This document shows positions 24,764 to 35,789 of a stretch of DNA of 64,000 bases, piece after piece (position 1 is the stretch's first letter; each line of letters opens with the position of its first letter). Below the pieces are notes generated by a model. That model ran no database searches and was not told the origin of the DNA. It saw only the letters and a list, made by a program, of their open reading frames with translations. A program made the translations under genes and the position numbers. Source of the stretch: Scytalidium lignicola. Lineage: Eukaryota; Ascomycota; Leotiomycetes. The DNA is taken from contig NCSJ02000070.1 in NCBI GenBank assembly GCA_002812745.2, positions 91,841 through 155,840 on the forward strand, in the 5' to 3' direction.

Positions 24764-25752
24764 CTTAAGAATATGAATTTTCACTGTAGTGACTGTTAGA
24801 AGTTGTGGTAATAAGGTGTTTATATGCTCGAAGATGGATTAATGAGGGGTTCTATTAATTTGATATTGTTCTTATAAGCATGGCATGACAGAGATATAGC
24901 CTGGAAACCGCTCGGCGACTGGATCGTCTCATTCCTTGCAATGCTAGGGCTGATTATGATCACCGACACCTATTATCCTTCATTCTATCGGATACCTCTA
25001 TAGGGCCCCTATCGTCGGCTGTTGTGTTTTCTTCCCAATCGGCAAGCTCAGTTATCCCACTCTTTACCCGAGAAGAGGTGTTGAAGCAGACTACCGTATG
25101 CTTGGCTACGCGGATGAATCATTGCTCTGGTATGGAAATATAGCGCATGTGTCAGCCCTCTTTAAGCAGGTCACCCCNAAAAAAAAGTATTTAAAGACCC
25201 TGATAACATCCATTTACTTAGTACAAATTGATACTGGGTTAAGACAGTACCTCGACTCGCATGAATTGTAGAATATGTGGAGGGAGCCACAGGCGTGGAC
25301 AAACTCTCAGGGTTTCTAGTACAGTCTCTTGTGATTTTGCAATAGCCGCCTAGAATCTTTCATTGCCAGCTATAGTAGAGATGCAATGTATATTAGAGTG
25401 TAAGTTCTTGCAACGAAGAAGTCAGCTCAGTGAGTTGAAGATACCCTATCCAATATTAAGGGAGTCGGTAGTCACGTACGACTCGACGAGAGGGGTCCGA
25501 AGTGGGTTCTTAACTCAACCTTGGACCTTTATAAATTTGGTCAGTGAGTGGAAAAACTTGTAAAAATCAATACGTTGTTATATACTGCTCCTAATAAATA
25601 CAATTGGTGTCTCATTTTGGTTATCTAATAATAGCTGCTAGCCTATACTACGACATAGGAGATAACTAGCGCTTAAGTAGAACCACGTTGACCTCAAGCT
25701 ATAACACTTGCGAGAGCAAGTGGAGTCTTAACTGAGTGTTCTCTTCTTGAGC
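24764..25752. other. Intergenic region between oxygenase and amidase
   Basis: No convincing gene. It holds the oxygenase promoter and the amidase 3' region. TCGGC half-sites are at about 24912, 25015-25020 (TCGGCT) and 25039. The open frame at 25363-25563 shows no domain. Confidence 0.45.
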
Positions 25753-27361
25753 CTAGAGAAGTTTATGCTGGAAGCCTCCATCCCTCTCAAAAATCTCACC
25801 AATACTTTTCCCCGCATGAATAACATGCAAGTCATGATAGCGAGGAGCCACAAGGCTCAAGCCGATTGGAAGGTCGTTCTCACCAGCAAAGCCAGGTATA
25901 TTAAGCACTGGAACCTGAAGAATCGTCCACATGGAACAAAATATCTGTGATGTTATTAGTACGCTAGGTGTATATATTGTACAGCCCTAATGAAGTGTAA
26001 ATAAAAAGTGCACTACTCACTGGACTTCCTGTGGTCTCAATTCCCGTGGGTGCCTCATCAATAGCACTTGGCGTAATGATCGCATCATATTGGCTTGCAA
26101 TACTATCCCATACTGGGCGCAACCTTGCACAGCCGTCGTAAGCGTCAAGCTGAGCCTTGCGGCTTAGTTTGGTTTTGTTTTCAATATGACCTTGAATAGA
26201 ATCATGCAGCTTCTCCTTGGCAAGGAGGTAGTCTATGTGTCTTTGATCAGCCTCAAACGTATGAGATATCTATATTATGCAACCAATTCTAAGACTTACT
26301 GCCCAGAAATGACGTTCTTCCTTCTCCAGAACACACTTGTTCATGCCATGGTGTGATTTTTGAGAAGTCTTCCGGTAGCTCAAGCTCCTCCACATTTGCA
26401 CCCTGACTTATGAGCAACTCCCGAGCCTTAGAGAATGCTGCTTGCGTTCCGGGTCCAGCTTTAGGCCATATGTGCGTCTTGCAGAAGGCAATTTTTGCGC
26501 CCTTGACCGAGAACGGTGTAGTAGGTATAGGTGCATCGTCCTGAAGTTGGAAAACTTTGGAGAGCAGCTCTAAATCCTTAACCGAGCGCGCGAATAGACC
26601 TAGAGTGTCACAAGTCATGGAGTACTGCGCAAGGCCTTCACGAGAGATGGCCCCCCAGGTTGGCTGGAGGACACACAATGTCAACATGGGGATAAAAGAC
26701 TAGTGGAGATGGAGACTAGGTACGTACTTTGAACGCATATATACCGTTAAATGAACCAGGACGAATAGTGCTACCGCCGGTCTGGGTTCCCAGTGAAATA
26801 GGAACTTGGAAATCACCAACTGCAGCTCCTGATCCGGAAGAAGAGCCACCTGGCGTGCGTCCTGGAGCATGCGGGTTGGTACATGGGCCACCCTCCGTGG
26901 TAGACGCGAATTCCGTTGTTGTTGTTTTGCCAAAAATAAGAGCGCCAGCGGCACGGAGTGTAATAATAGGTGCTGCATCAAGAAGAAATGGTGGTTCATC
27001 TTTGTAAATTGCTGAGTTGTATGCTGTTGGCATGTCTATTCAATACCAGCTAGTAAGCAAAGCAGGCACGCCTATTCGGATAAATATCCCAGGAGATACC
27101 TTTAGTCAGAATCACATCCTTGACTCCAATTGGAATCCCATGCAATGGCCCTCTATTGGCCGGAGGGATCTGGTCCAACTTCTTTGCCTCCGCGAGTATC
27201 GAGTCTGGATCTAAGTATGCCCATGCTTTAACAACACTGTCACGGTCCTTAATTCGGCCCAGGAGCGACTTGGCGTAGTCTTCAACGCTCAGGTTACCAT
27301 TCTTCATAAGCGCCAACGCTTCACTTGCAGTTATGCGATAAGGTTCTGTCATTTCTGTCAT
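25753..27361 (-). CDS. Amidase (amidase-signature family)
   Basis: The start at 27361 gives MTEMTEPYRITASEALALM, as in fungal amidases. The Ser-cisSer-Lys triad is visible: lysine in HGIPIGVKDV, the cis-serine in PGGSSSGSGAAV and the nucleophile in GTQTGGSTIRP. Several short introns follow (near 27040, 26715, 26300 and 25990), and the C-terminal part reads WTILQVPVLNIPGF and GLSLVAPRYHDLHVIHAGKS before the stop at 25753. These enzymes hydrolyse carboxamides to the acid and ammonia. Acting after the adjacent ring-opening-type hydrolase it could release ammonia from a half-amide; this is inferred from position only. Each exon is open. Exact boundaries of the last two introns were not fixed. Confidence 0.9.
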
Positions 27362-28162
27362 GTTTTGATGGATAGCAATACAGGCTACATATAAAGAGGC
27401 TCCGGGGTGCTCAGAATACTATCGGTAGGTGAAATAGTACGCTTGACAAGATATAAGAAGGGGAATTAGAATACACATCAAAACAATACTTCTGATGTTG
27501 TAGATTTTTTCACCTAGTATGTAAAATGATATCAGGATTCACCTGCAAAAAAAAAAAAANGACGAACTAACTTGCTGGCTTTTCCGCCGTCGGCCAACCC
27601 ACTCTTACCCCATTATTTGCAGCGATAAGTGTGAAGCACTAGGTGATAAGAGAAATGAGCCGAGCCGAGCTGAGCCGACGGCGGAGTTGTTGAAAGTGAA
27701 GCTACAAAATGTGGTAGTTATAGAAAGAGGAATATTCCGAAGGGGTGATTTGACATAATTGCCAAGAGACACACCATACTACAGATAATATATGTTCTAC
27801 TATTTAGGTTTTCGGTGTCTTGACTCAACAGGTTCAGGGGTGGAGGAATGGATGCACTATACGACAATGTTTAATATCACGTCGACGCTATGGATTGCAT
27901 GAAAAGTTGCTATAAAGTGCGTAAAAATGATAGTAGTATGTCTTGGACCATAGCCAGTTGATGTCTACATAGCTATTAGGATAGAATGAATTCTTGTTAT
28001 CCAGGCCCTGTAGCTTTAGTATACAAAGCTAGATTTTACGTACTCTGTGCCTTATAAAACAAGAACAAACCCTAGTAACCCAGTCTTCGCTATTCATTAG
28101 ATAGTAAATATAGTTCTGCACTTCTGCCAAGATCAAATTATTCCCTCCTGCTAGTGCCATAC
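27362..28162. other. Intergenic region upstream of the amidase
   Basis: No gene. It includes a poly-A tract with an ambiguous base at 27560 and a G/C-rich segment (27579-27690) bearing repeated AGCCGA motifs, listed separately. Confidence 0.45.
27579..27686. promoter_or_regulatory. Cluster of AGCCGA/TCGGC motifs upstream of the amidase
   Basis: AGCCGA occurs at 27658-27663, 27663-27668 and 27673-27678, with CCGCCGTCGGC near 27580 matched in reverse by GCCGACGGCGG near 27674. The sites are 220-320 bp upstream of the amidase start. Repeated CGG-containing units with about 5 and 10 base spacing are the kind of target used by Zn2Cys6 proteins. Binding is inferred. Confidence 0.4.
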
Positions 28163-29804
28163 TCATGCCGTTTGGATTTCCATCACTGTCGTCGGCTGAG
28201 ATTTTTCAGTTTCGATTGGGGTTGTATTTACTGGCTCGGGGTTTTCCATAAACTTGCCCATCTACTCCTGCACATATTTCGGTATAATAACCTAGTCGCA
28301 CAGTTAGATTCCTGTTCTCGAGTTACTCGGGCCAATACGCCTACATGTTCTTCCTCGAAGTACTTCGTTTCTGGCACGATGAATAATGCTGACAAGAGCA
28401 TTCCGATCATAGCAGTGCTATACAATGCCAGCAATGCACCAGCCTCATCTTTATACGGAATATCAGCTGCATCCAGTCCAAAGATGATGCCTTGCCCCAA
28501 ACCTAGCAGTGCCCGGGTGAGACCAGAGTAGTGGGCACATTTCTCTGGATCGTTGGAGAGTGTCCCAAGGAACCACATCACAAGGTTCAGTACTAAACTG
28601 CAAGCTACCCAGTTGATAATATAAAGTATCAAGACTCCTGCATAACCAGGATCATTCCAGTCCATATTCGGGCCAGCTATATGTCGGTTCCACTTATATG
28701 TACGGCATATTTCAGCGATATAAGCACCAATGAGAAAGACAGCAATGAAGGAAGTTGCTATCACACCACGGACACGGCGAGTCCACTGTGTATGGTCAAG
28801 CATCCAAGAGAGGAAGAAATTGATGGGAAGTGCTACAAGTAAAGCGACGAACCCGTTGAGGCAACGAACACGTGCGTCGTTGTGATAAGCTGTGTCTATC
28901 AGTCATCAAAATAATACAAGGCAGTTTGGACAATGCTCACAGTTTGTGCTACCTAGATAAACCAGATGTATCTCAGTGGCAAGCATACCTGGTACGAGCA
29001 ATAATAATTTAACATCCATCAATGCTTTAATCAAGCCCTTCATATTACTCAGGAAGCTTGCTCGAGGTACGATGGCAATTGCTGACCCATCATCTCGTCT
29101 GACTTTCTCGGGTGGCAAAATAAATAGGGCAAGTATTGTGGCCAAGGCCATTAAGACAATGAAGGTGATGTATACCGATGGTGGTACTCCCGAGGCCGAC
29201 AGGTTATTGGTATCAATGGCCAATGGAACGATGGATGAGAACATACTGCAAAGGAAGCTGAGCATTTGAGAAATCTTGTACTACTGTCAGCTTACCCTTA
29301 CAGCTATTTCTTGATTGTTTAGACTGCTTACCATAATGTAGCGACCCTTGTGTCGTTCTTCTGGGTAAGACATGATAACATATCCTACTGCTGCCTGGAT
29401 AATACTACATCCAAGTCCCATAATAACTGCTGCGGCGACCGGGAATCCTAACCGCCCAGTCTTAGCAAAGTACCACAAACTGCCAGTATAAATGATATAT
29501 CCAGCAGCACCAACCTATTTTCTAATCAGGACGTCTCATCTCGGGGTTATTTATTATGGACACTCACTGATGAGCATATAGCAGGTCCAAATCTGTTCAG
29601 CAGAGGACTAGAGATTAGACCGCTAAAGAAAGCTGCGGCGCATAATGATGACTACGAGATATCAACTCGACGTTGGACATTACCCGGCCCTCCTCCAGCA
29701 CCAAGAGTACTAAGCGCGACATAGATACCGGCAGTTAGACCAAGTACAAGACCCGCAAGTGCATTCTGGACGAAAGGACTATTCCACCGGAGTTGAGGCA
29801 TCAT
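28163..29804 (-). CDS. UNC93-like major facilitator transporter
   Basis: The start at 29804 gives MMPQLRWNSPFVQNALAGL, followed by the glycine-rich first helix TAGIYVALSTLGAGGG. Exons join without a stop: GGGPAFFSGLISSP, CSS-VGAAGYIIYTGSLWYF, GRYIM-ISQMLSFLC and GSTNYTAYHNDARVRCLNGF. Later helices include FIAVFLIGAYIAEI and LILYIINWVACSLVLNLVMW. The pattern is that of fungal UNC93-type MFS proteins, plasma or organelle membrane transporters of unknown substrate. The last exon is uncertain: either a stop at 28228 after KTPSQ, or a final splice to a polar tail (MGKFMENPEPVNTTPIETEK) ending at 28163; I prefer the latter. As the only transporter in the 19-51 kb block it may carry the pathway substrate or product. 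Confidence 0.82.
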
Positions 29805-29984
29805 ATCATGATATAACGAGCAATTTTAACGATCTGGTATAGAGCTTTCCAATTCAACAATATTGCTGTAGCTCTTATTTTTGCTAGACAGCCGATAGCC
29901 TCTGGCATTATATATAGGCAACCATAGAAACAATTACAGATATCCAAAGGTGAACTGAGTAGATCCTATCGCAATATTAACCTC

Positions 29985-30000
29985 AGCCGATCCGAGCCGA
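29985..30000. promoter_or_regulatory. Paired AGCCGA motifs upstream of the UNC93-like gene
   Basis: AGCCGA occurs at 29985-29990 and 29995-30000, exactly 10 bases apart, about 180 bp upstream of the transporter start. The same hexamer and spacing occur upstream of the amidase. Confidence 0.4.
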
Positions 30001-30081
30001 TACGTGTACTAGTTAATGTGTTATCTCTTCAGTGTAACAGTACCAGTATGTGGAAATAAATCTGAAGCGAATGGCACTTTG

Positions 30082-30640
30082 TACGTAAGGGGGTGCAAGA
30101 AATGAATCACGCACCCCCTGCAAGCGAACGAATTCTGCCACCCAAATTAAGGAATTATATATGGCCATTTTATTACCACTGTTTTACTACTCTACTACAA
30201 TTGCTACAATTGCTACCACTACCACCCTGAAGGGCCTCCCTTTCGCATCCTGACCTTTGCTATCCTTTCAGGCATAGTATCAATAAAGTGGTTAATATGC
30301 CGTTCAATTGATATCTCATTCTCCTATATATCTTGCATAGCCACTTTAAGATCTTCCAGCTTCCACCTACCTGCTGGTTTGCGATTCCTAAGCAATTGCT
30401 TAAGGACTTGCTATATGTTTTCAATTGGATTCAAACCAGGGGATTGAGGAGGCCAATCAATTGATTTGATATGGCACTCTATTCGAATCCCATTGCATAT
30501 CCCTTTATTTCTGGCTGTATCCTTTTTGCCATGCACACGGCTGTTGTCCTCTACATACCAGTATGTCCCTGGTGTTTTATACCCTTTCTCCAGATCCTCA
30601 AATATCTCGACGTAGGTCGAGTGTCCAATCATTGTTGAGG
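30082..30640 (-). mobile_element. Truncated Tc1/mariner element (3' half)
   Basis: The edge TACGTAAGGGGGTG at 30082 is the same terminus as the full element at 51281. Reading the minus strand, the transposase C-terminal half is present: VEDNSRVHGKKDTARNKG and IDWPPQSPGLNPIENI, containing the second catalytic Asp and final Glu. The sequence then stops matching near 30640, so the N-terminal half is missing. In the coding part the 52.1-kb copy is very similar. It lies between the transporter and the broken GMC gene. Confidence 0.85.
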
Positions 30641-30980
30641 TGATATACGGTCGTGTGATTCCACAATGCTACCATCAAAGTAGGTTGACAGACGCCGGGA
30701 GATAGCTTGGGGGCAGAATTGGCCGTGTAAACTGCTCGGCAACATTACCCCTTCAAATGAGCCACGCTTATGAGTAGCTCAAAGTTCATTAGAGTTTCTT
30801 ATTATGCCGGGGTCCTTAGTCGATCGACCATAAGAAGCCGTGACATAGACATCCAGGCTATACTACTCGAATATAACATTGCACCATTCACCATTGCTTA
30901 CTGACCATTTTTATGACTCAGATCGAGTTTTGAACTGTGATTGATTGTTGGAGAATAAGTTGACTGTAAAGATAACCATA

Positions 30981-33272
30981 ATGGCAGAATACGATGCCGC
31001 TACCCATGGTGATATGGATATCATCTTTGCCGGCGGTGGAACTCCAGCTTGCGTGGCTGCCGGACGTCTTGCAAGAGCGAACCCAGATCTCAAGATTCTC
31101 CTGGTTGAAGGAGGGAGATCTAGCTTTGAAGACCCGGTAGTCCGGACTCCCGCGCTCTACATGTCGCATTTGGCGCCTGAGAGTGAGACAGCTATTGTAT
31201 GCTCCAACCCTCTTCGCAATCCTATTTATTATTCAATTCATGTGATAATCAAATTTGATTGCCTAACCACCTCTATAGTTCTTCAATGGCCCTTGAAGGA
31301 TTTGCTTTGCATACTTCTGCTGTGTGAATCCTTTGCCTTCTCCTGATTGCAAGCCTGGAACCTCAGCAAAAACCAGGCTATTACGCTGGATTTTTAATAT
31401 TGCAAATTGGGATAGACCACTTTGGTATTGGAGGAACGGAATATACACAGATGAAACCATTACACATACAGATATGCTTAGACACCAGCGATTACTCAGA
31501 GTAAGAGGTGAACGGCAAAGGCTTGATTGTATTCAATTTACCTTTCATTCTGGTCATAAGTCTGTTATGGCATGAGTTGCCATTGGGTACAATTACAAAT
31601 CAGCCATCGAAGTATCTTAATGGCTGTGAAGCCATTGTGCCTATGGGTGGTATACTTGGTGGTGGTTCGGCCATCAATTTCATGATGTATACACGTGCCC
31701 AAGGGGTTGATTTCGATAGCTGGAATACTCCAGGCTGGACATCTGAGGATATACTGCCACTTTGCAAGCAGCTCGAAACATTTCACCAGGACGAGCCGGG
31801 AATCGACAGGAGCAGGCATGGTTACAATGGCCCAATTCACGTGTCTGATGGGGGTTTCAGAGCAAGGAAGACTGAGACTCTGTTCTGTGATACCATCAAA
31901 GAGATGGGAATGAAAGAAATAGTGGATTTAGAGGACCTGAACCAGGTTGATGGATTTTCAGTAAGTCTGCTTACCTTTAAAGAAGTAGAATTCTTCTCAC
32001 TTCTGTCTTAGCGGTGGCAGTGATACATAAGTAAAGACGGCAATCGCCAAGATTCAGCGTATTGTTGTCTCTATCCTCTGCTCAAAAGTGACCTATACCC
32101 AAACCTCCATATCCTTACAAACACAAAGGTTGTCCGAGTCGTCTTTGATAACTCGAACCCTCCTCGTGCGACTGGTGTTGAGTGCAAGCCAAATGCAAAA
32201 CATCAACCAAGTCTGTCATTCAGCAATCCTGTGAAGTCTGTTATCAACGCAAAGAAACTGGTTGTTGTGACAGCCGGTACTTTGGGTTCACCACAGATTC
32301 TTGAACGTTCGGGTGTTGGGAATCCGGATGTCCTGAAGAGGGTTGATATTCCTGTTGTGTCTAATGTTCCTGGCGTGGGCGAGAACTATCAAGACCACAA
32401 TATCATTTTTTACCCCTATAACACGACCCTTGCTCCCGAGGAAACCTTTGACGGTATTGTAAGCGGTCGCAAGGACGTCTCTAGAGCTAGAGCTGCAAAG
32501 GAGCCAATTGTGGGATGGAATGGAATAGGTGCTTCCCTTGTTACGCTTCTCAAATCGAAGATTCTAACAAGTCCACAACAGATATAAGTTCGAAGCTGCA
32601 GGACCTGCCTTTCAGAAATGCTGGGCCCGCGACTATCAGCCTTTCCCAGCGCGCCCACTCATACTGTGTTGTTTTATAAACGGTTTCCTTGGCGACCAAA
32701 ATCTTGTTGAACCTGGGCAGTACATCACACTGGGCCCAACCACAGCCTACCCCTACGCACGAGGATCCATACACATCACCTCGGCAGATGATGTACTAGA
32801 AGGTTACGAATTCGACAATGGCTTTCTAAGCAATCCATTCGACGTCAAGGCACAGGTATGGGGATATAAGATGTCGCGTGAGATTGCTCGCCGTCTCCCT
32901 TTCTGTAAAGGCGAACTTGCACTTGGGCACCCAGCGTTTCCAACCCGTTCTCGAGCAGCTCTATCAGAGTTATCCTACACATCAGTTGCACCTGATGATA
33001 AGGTTGAGTACTCCGAGCAAGATGATGCCGTTATCGAAGATTGGATCCGAAGCAATGTCAACACCACGTGGCATTCGCTGGGAACGTGTGCAATGAAACC
33101 CCTTGCGAAAAGAGGAGTGGTGGATGGCAATCTCAACGTCCACGGAACAATCGGCCTAAAGGTGGCTGATCTAAGCATAGGACCAGAGAATGTGGGTGCC
33201 AACACTAACGGCACTGCTTTAGTAATTGGTGAAAAGGCTGCAATAATAATTGCGCAGGAACTGGGGTTGTAA
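30981..33272 (+). pseudogene. GMC oxidoreductase, alcohol-oxidase-like, disrupted
   Basis: The start region encodes DIIFAGGGTPACVAAGRLAR, the FAD-binding motif, and LLVEGG. After a transposon fragment at 31279-31600 it resumes with YLNGCEAIVPMGGILGGG and INFMMYTRAQ. Later parts are VVVTAGTLGSPQILERSG, VPGVGENYQDH, and the active-site end TTWHSLGTCAMKP with NVGANTNGTALVIGEK. This is the alcohol (methanol)-oxidase branch of the GMC family, flavoproteins that oxidise alcohols and make peroxide. An intron at 31961-32011 is intact. Damage: the transposon insert, an in-frame TGA at 32021-32023 (an Arg codon CGA to TGA would fit), and a frameshift near 32530-32590. It lies head to tail with the aldehyde dehydrogenase, which would have accepted its aldehyde product. 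Confidence 0.85.
31279..31600. mobile_element. Scrambled Tc1/mariner fragment inside the GMC gene
   Basis: Bases 31279-31342 are the reverse complement of the element interior around 52010-52075. Bases 31343-31600 run forward like about 51727-51984. The two pieces meet head to head. The forward piece reads as good transposase (LLRWIFNIANWDRPLWYWRN, RQRLDCIQFTFHSGHKS) with only a late stop, whereas the same region of the full element has many G-to-A and C-to-T changes. It replaces the sequence between the GMC segments ending SETAI and starting near KYLNG, probably within an intron or at its edge. Confidence 0.8.
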
Positions 33273-33545
33273 GTTCAAGGAAATCTGGCTGCACAGCTTG
33301 CGAGATCCAAATTGTAGTGTTTCAGGACATTTCTATATGAAGCAATCCGACTTTTTATTATTATTACATTATTTCAATAAACTCCACTTGCTACGTCAAC
33401 CTGATCGTATAACATGATGAGGCGTCAGATACAAGTTTAGGGTCATTGGTTCATATCATCTCCAGTGCCTACTTTAATCTATAATCTATGAATGTAGCAC
33501 GAGCACGAATTGGCGATGTTGAGACAACTGAATCTTTTTACTAAT

Positions 33546-34946
33546 TTATATTTTCGACTTTACAGTAGTTCGAATCATCTTCTTGTTGACAAACTCAAGT
33601 ATGCCAAGCTCCCCACCAAGCTCACGTCCAAAACCAGAGTTCTTTACTCCACCCCATGGCATATGGGCGTTGGTATATATTGGCGTATTGATGAAGACCA
33701 TGCCGCAGTCCAAACTTTGAGCAACGCGCTGTGCATGCTCATCATTACCACTATAGACAGATGCTCCAAGTCCGAACGGCGTGGCATTGGCGAGGTCGAT
33801 AGCCTTCTCGTCATTCTCCGTCGCATAAATGGAGAAGACGGGACCAAACGTCTCTTGGTTAAACAGCGGATTCTCCCGCGATATGCCTGTGATTATTGTA
33901 GGCTCTACATAGAAACCAGGGCGCTGAATCCGCTTGCCTCCAGCAACAATGCGTGCGCCGTTATCCACGGCACCCTTGACCTGGCTAAGAAGGAGTTCGA
34001 GGCCGCGTTGCGACGCTACTGGCCCTATCGTCGTCTTGCTATCGGTGGGTTCACCGGCTTCGAGTCCTTTTAGTCGGCGGACGAGCCCTTTCAGAAAAGC
34101 TTCCGCTCGTTCTTCCCCGATGACAATGAACCGCTTTGACGCAGCGCATGCTTGGCCCGTACACATAAGGCGTCCGGCCACAGCTGCATCAATAGTGCCC
34201 TCCAGGTCTGCATCCTCAAGGACAAGGAAGGGGTCACTACCACCCAGTTCCAGGACGACCTTCTTGAGATTCTTGCCAGCTCGCTCTGCAACAGAAGCTC
34301 CTGCTCGCTCACTACCGGTCAACGTAACACCACGGACGCGGAAATCATCGATGAGGGTGTTGACTTGCTCAATACTGCACATCAGATTGGTGTAGACACC
34401 AGCTGGCGCACCCGCCTCGTCGAAAAGCCGTGCAAATGCTGTTGCGCACTGAGGAGTACTCGGGGCGGGCTTGACGATGACAACATTTTCAGCCATGAGC
34501 TGTGGTCCTGCCACACGTGCCAACTGATAGTAAGGAAAATTCCAAGGCTCAATTGCAAGAATCACACCGATGGGTTCCGTGACAACGACGGCGTCTTCGT
34601 TCGGAATCTTGCTTATCTTGAGAAACGTCTCCGCTGTTTCGGCGTAGTAGGCAAGGATGTCAGCGGATACACCAATCTCCCACCGGGCCTGATCAATCAG
34701 CTTTCCGGTTTCCAATGTGATAAGTTGGGCATGTTGCTCGGCGTTCTGCTTCAGGAGTGCGGCAGAACGAGAGACAATTTGAGTGCGCTCCGAGATACTA
34801 CGGTGCCGCCAATCACCCTGGAAGACTTTTTCCGCAATATTGATGGCACTGCGAACTTCGGCATCAGAGCTTAGAGGGAAAGTTTTGACGACCTTTCCAA
34901 CAGAAGGATTGACAGTCTCATAAACATCCTGCGCGGGGGTTGTCAT
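33546..34946 (-). CDS. NAD(P)-dependent aldehyde dehydrogenase, semialdehyde-dehydrogenase-like
   Basis: A single-exon gene of 466 residues. Visible motifs are PWNFPYYQLARVAGPQLMAE (substrate-tunnel region), LTGSERAGASVAE, the catalytic glutamate in VVLELGGSDPF, the nucleophilic cysteine in TGQACAASKRF, and ETFGPVFSIY. The C-terminus ends MPWGGVKNSGFGRELGGEL. This is the pattern of soluble aldehyde dehydrogenases close to succinate-semialdehyde dehydrogenase, which oxidise aldehydes to acids. There is no leader, so it is probably cytosolic. It faces the GMC pseudogene tail to tail, a natural alcohol-to-aldehyde-to-acid pairing before the GMC gene broke. A worn second copy fragment lies at about 40.5 kb. 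Confidence 0.95.
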   Translation of the reverse strand: MTTPAQDVYETVNPSVGKVVKTFPLSSDAEVRSAINIAEKVFQGDWRHRSISERTQIVSRSAALLKQNAEQHAQLITLETGKLIDQARWEIGVSADILAYYAETAETFLKISKIPNEDAVVVTEPIGVILAIEPWNFPYYQLARVAGPQLMAENVVIVKPAPSTPQCATAFARLFDEAGAPAGVYTNLMCSIEQVNTLIDDFRVRGVTLTGSERAGASVAERAGKNLKKVVLELGGSDPFLVLEDADLEGTIDAAVAGRLMCTGQACAASKRFIVIGEERAEAFLKGLVRRLKGLEAGEPTDSKTTIGPVASQRGLELLLSQVKGAVDNGARIVAGGKRIQRPGFYVEPTIITGISRENPLFNQETFGPVFSIYATENDEKAIDLANATPFGLGASVYSGNDEHAQRVAQSLDCGMVFINTPIYTNAHMPWGGVKNSGFGRELGGELGILEFVNKKMIRTTVKSKI

Positions 34947-35789
34947 TTTGTGTTGGAGAAGTGGTTGTGTCTTAACAACTCAAGTGTATAAGGGATAATA
35001 AAGGCACAATGTAGTCAAAGTATAACTATTTGCTATCTTTTCTCTCTTTTCTCCAGCGTACGCTGTGAAGATGGCAGGCAATATATAGATGAAAGCTTGG
35101 ACTTTATGTTACTTCTGCTAGATGGGCATCTATCTCAGCGTGTGGGCCGAATAGGAGGAGGATTGGTGGATGAGGCTAACAGCGTAAGGGGTAATAGTCG
35201 CATTCTAACGTCTGAAGCCGAGATGACACTTCTTCTCTCTGGTTTTCGATTTCAGTCTAGGCCAATTTGTCACTGTGTAATCGCTCTTTCAGACGGATAT
35301 GGTGAACCCAAGCGGGCTCTTCGGTGATAAGCACGTCTTTGGTTAGTCCTTATTTTTTTTTAGAGATGATCTATATCGCCGCGGGCTGACGGGCTGATAG
35401 CTTCGACTGCTCCGTAGTTTCTTGAGGACTTCAACGAATTTGAAATGCTGGAGATAGTTCCTAATCCTGGTAAGAGCCTGGAGACCAGGGGCAAATCCAG
35501 AACGTCAAGGACATCGATTTTAGGCTTCGCCCATGAGCAGCTACTTTCAGTGCTGGGAAAACATGCTAGCTACAATACAGAAAGCGCCACATTATGAAGC
35601 ATCACCTATCGCCGTGTAGGTTTTTAGTAGCCACACCGTAACATGGAAGTTGCTACTACATCGACCAGGCAAGTCTCAACAACTCCGCTGCTTTCTTTGG
35701 AAGCTTTCGTCTCACGATCAAGATAGAACTTGATATATACCATATTTTTCTGCTCAAGCGTATCTACATAACTAAACTCGCAATCTTCA
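34947..35789. other. Intergenic region between aldehyde dehydrogenase and GST relic
   Basis: No supported gene. It holds the aldehyde dehydrogenase promoter (CT-rich near 35035). The minus-strand frame at 35624-35830 partly overlaps the glutathione-transferase relic downstream of its stop and is not assigned. Confidence 0.45.

Noticed and set aside
27541..27560. Poly-A tract with N as a possible retroposon tail
   Set aside because: Ambiguous bases occur at many homopolymers in this window, and there is no coding remnant or target duplication beside it.
34152..34874. 240-codon plus-strand open frame opposite the aldehyde dehydrogenase
   Set aside because: The minus strand encodes all aldehyde dehydrogenase motifs; the plus frame has none.
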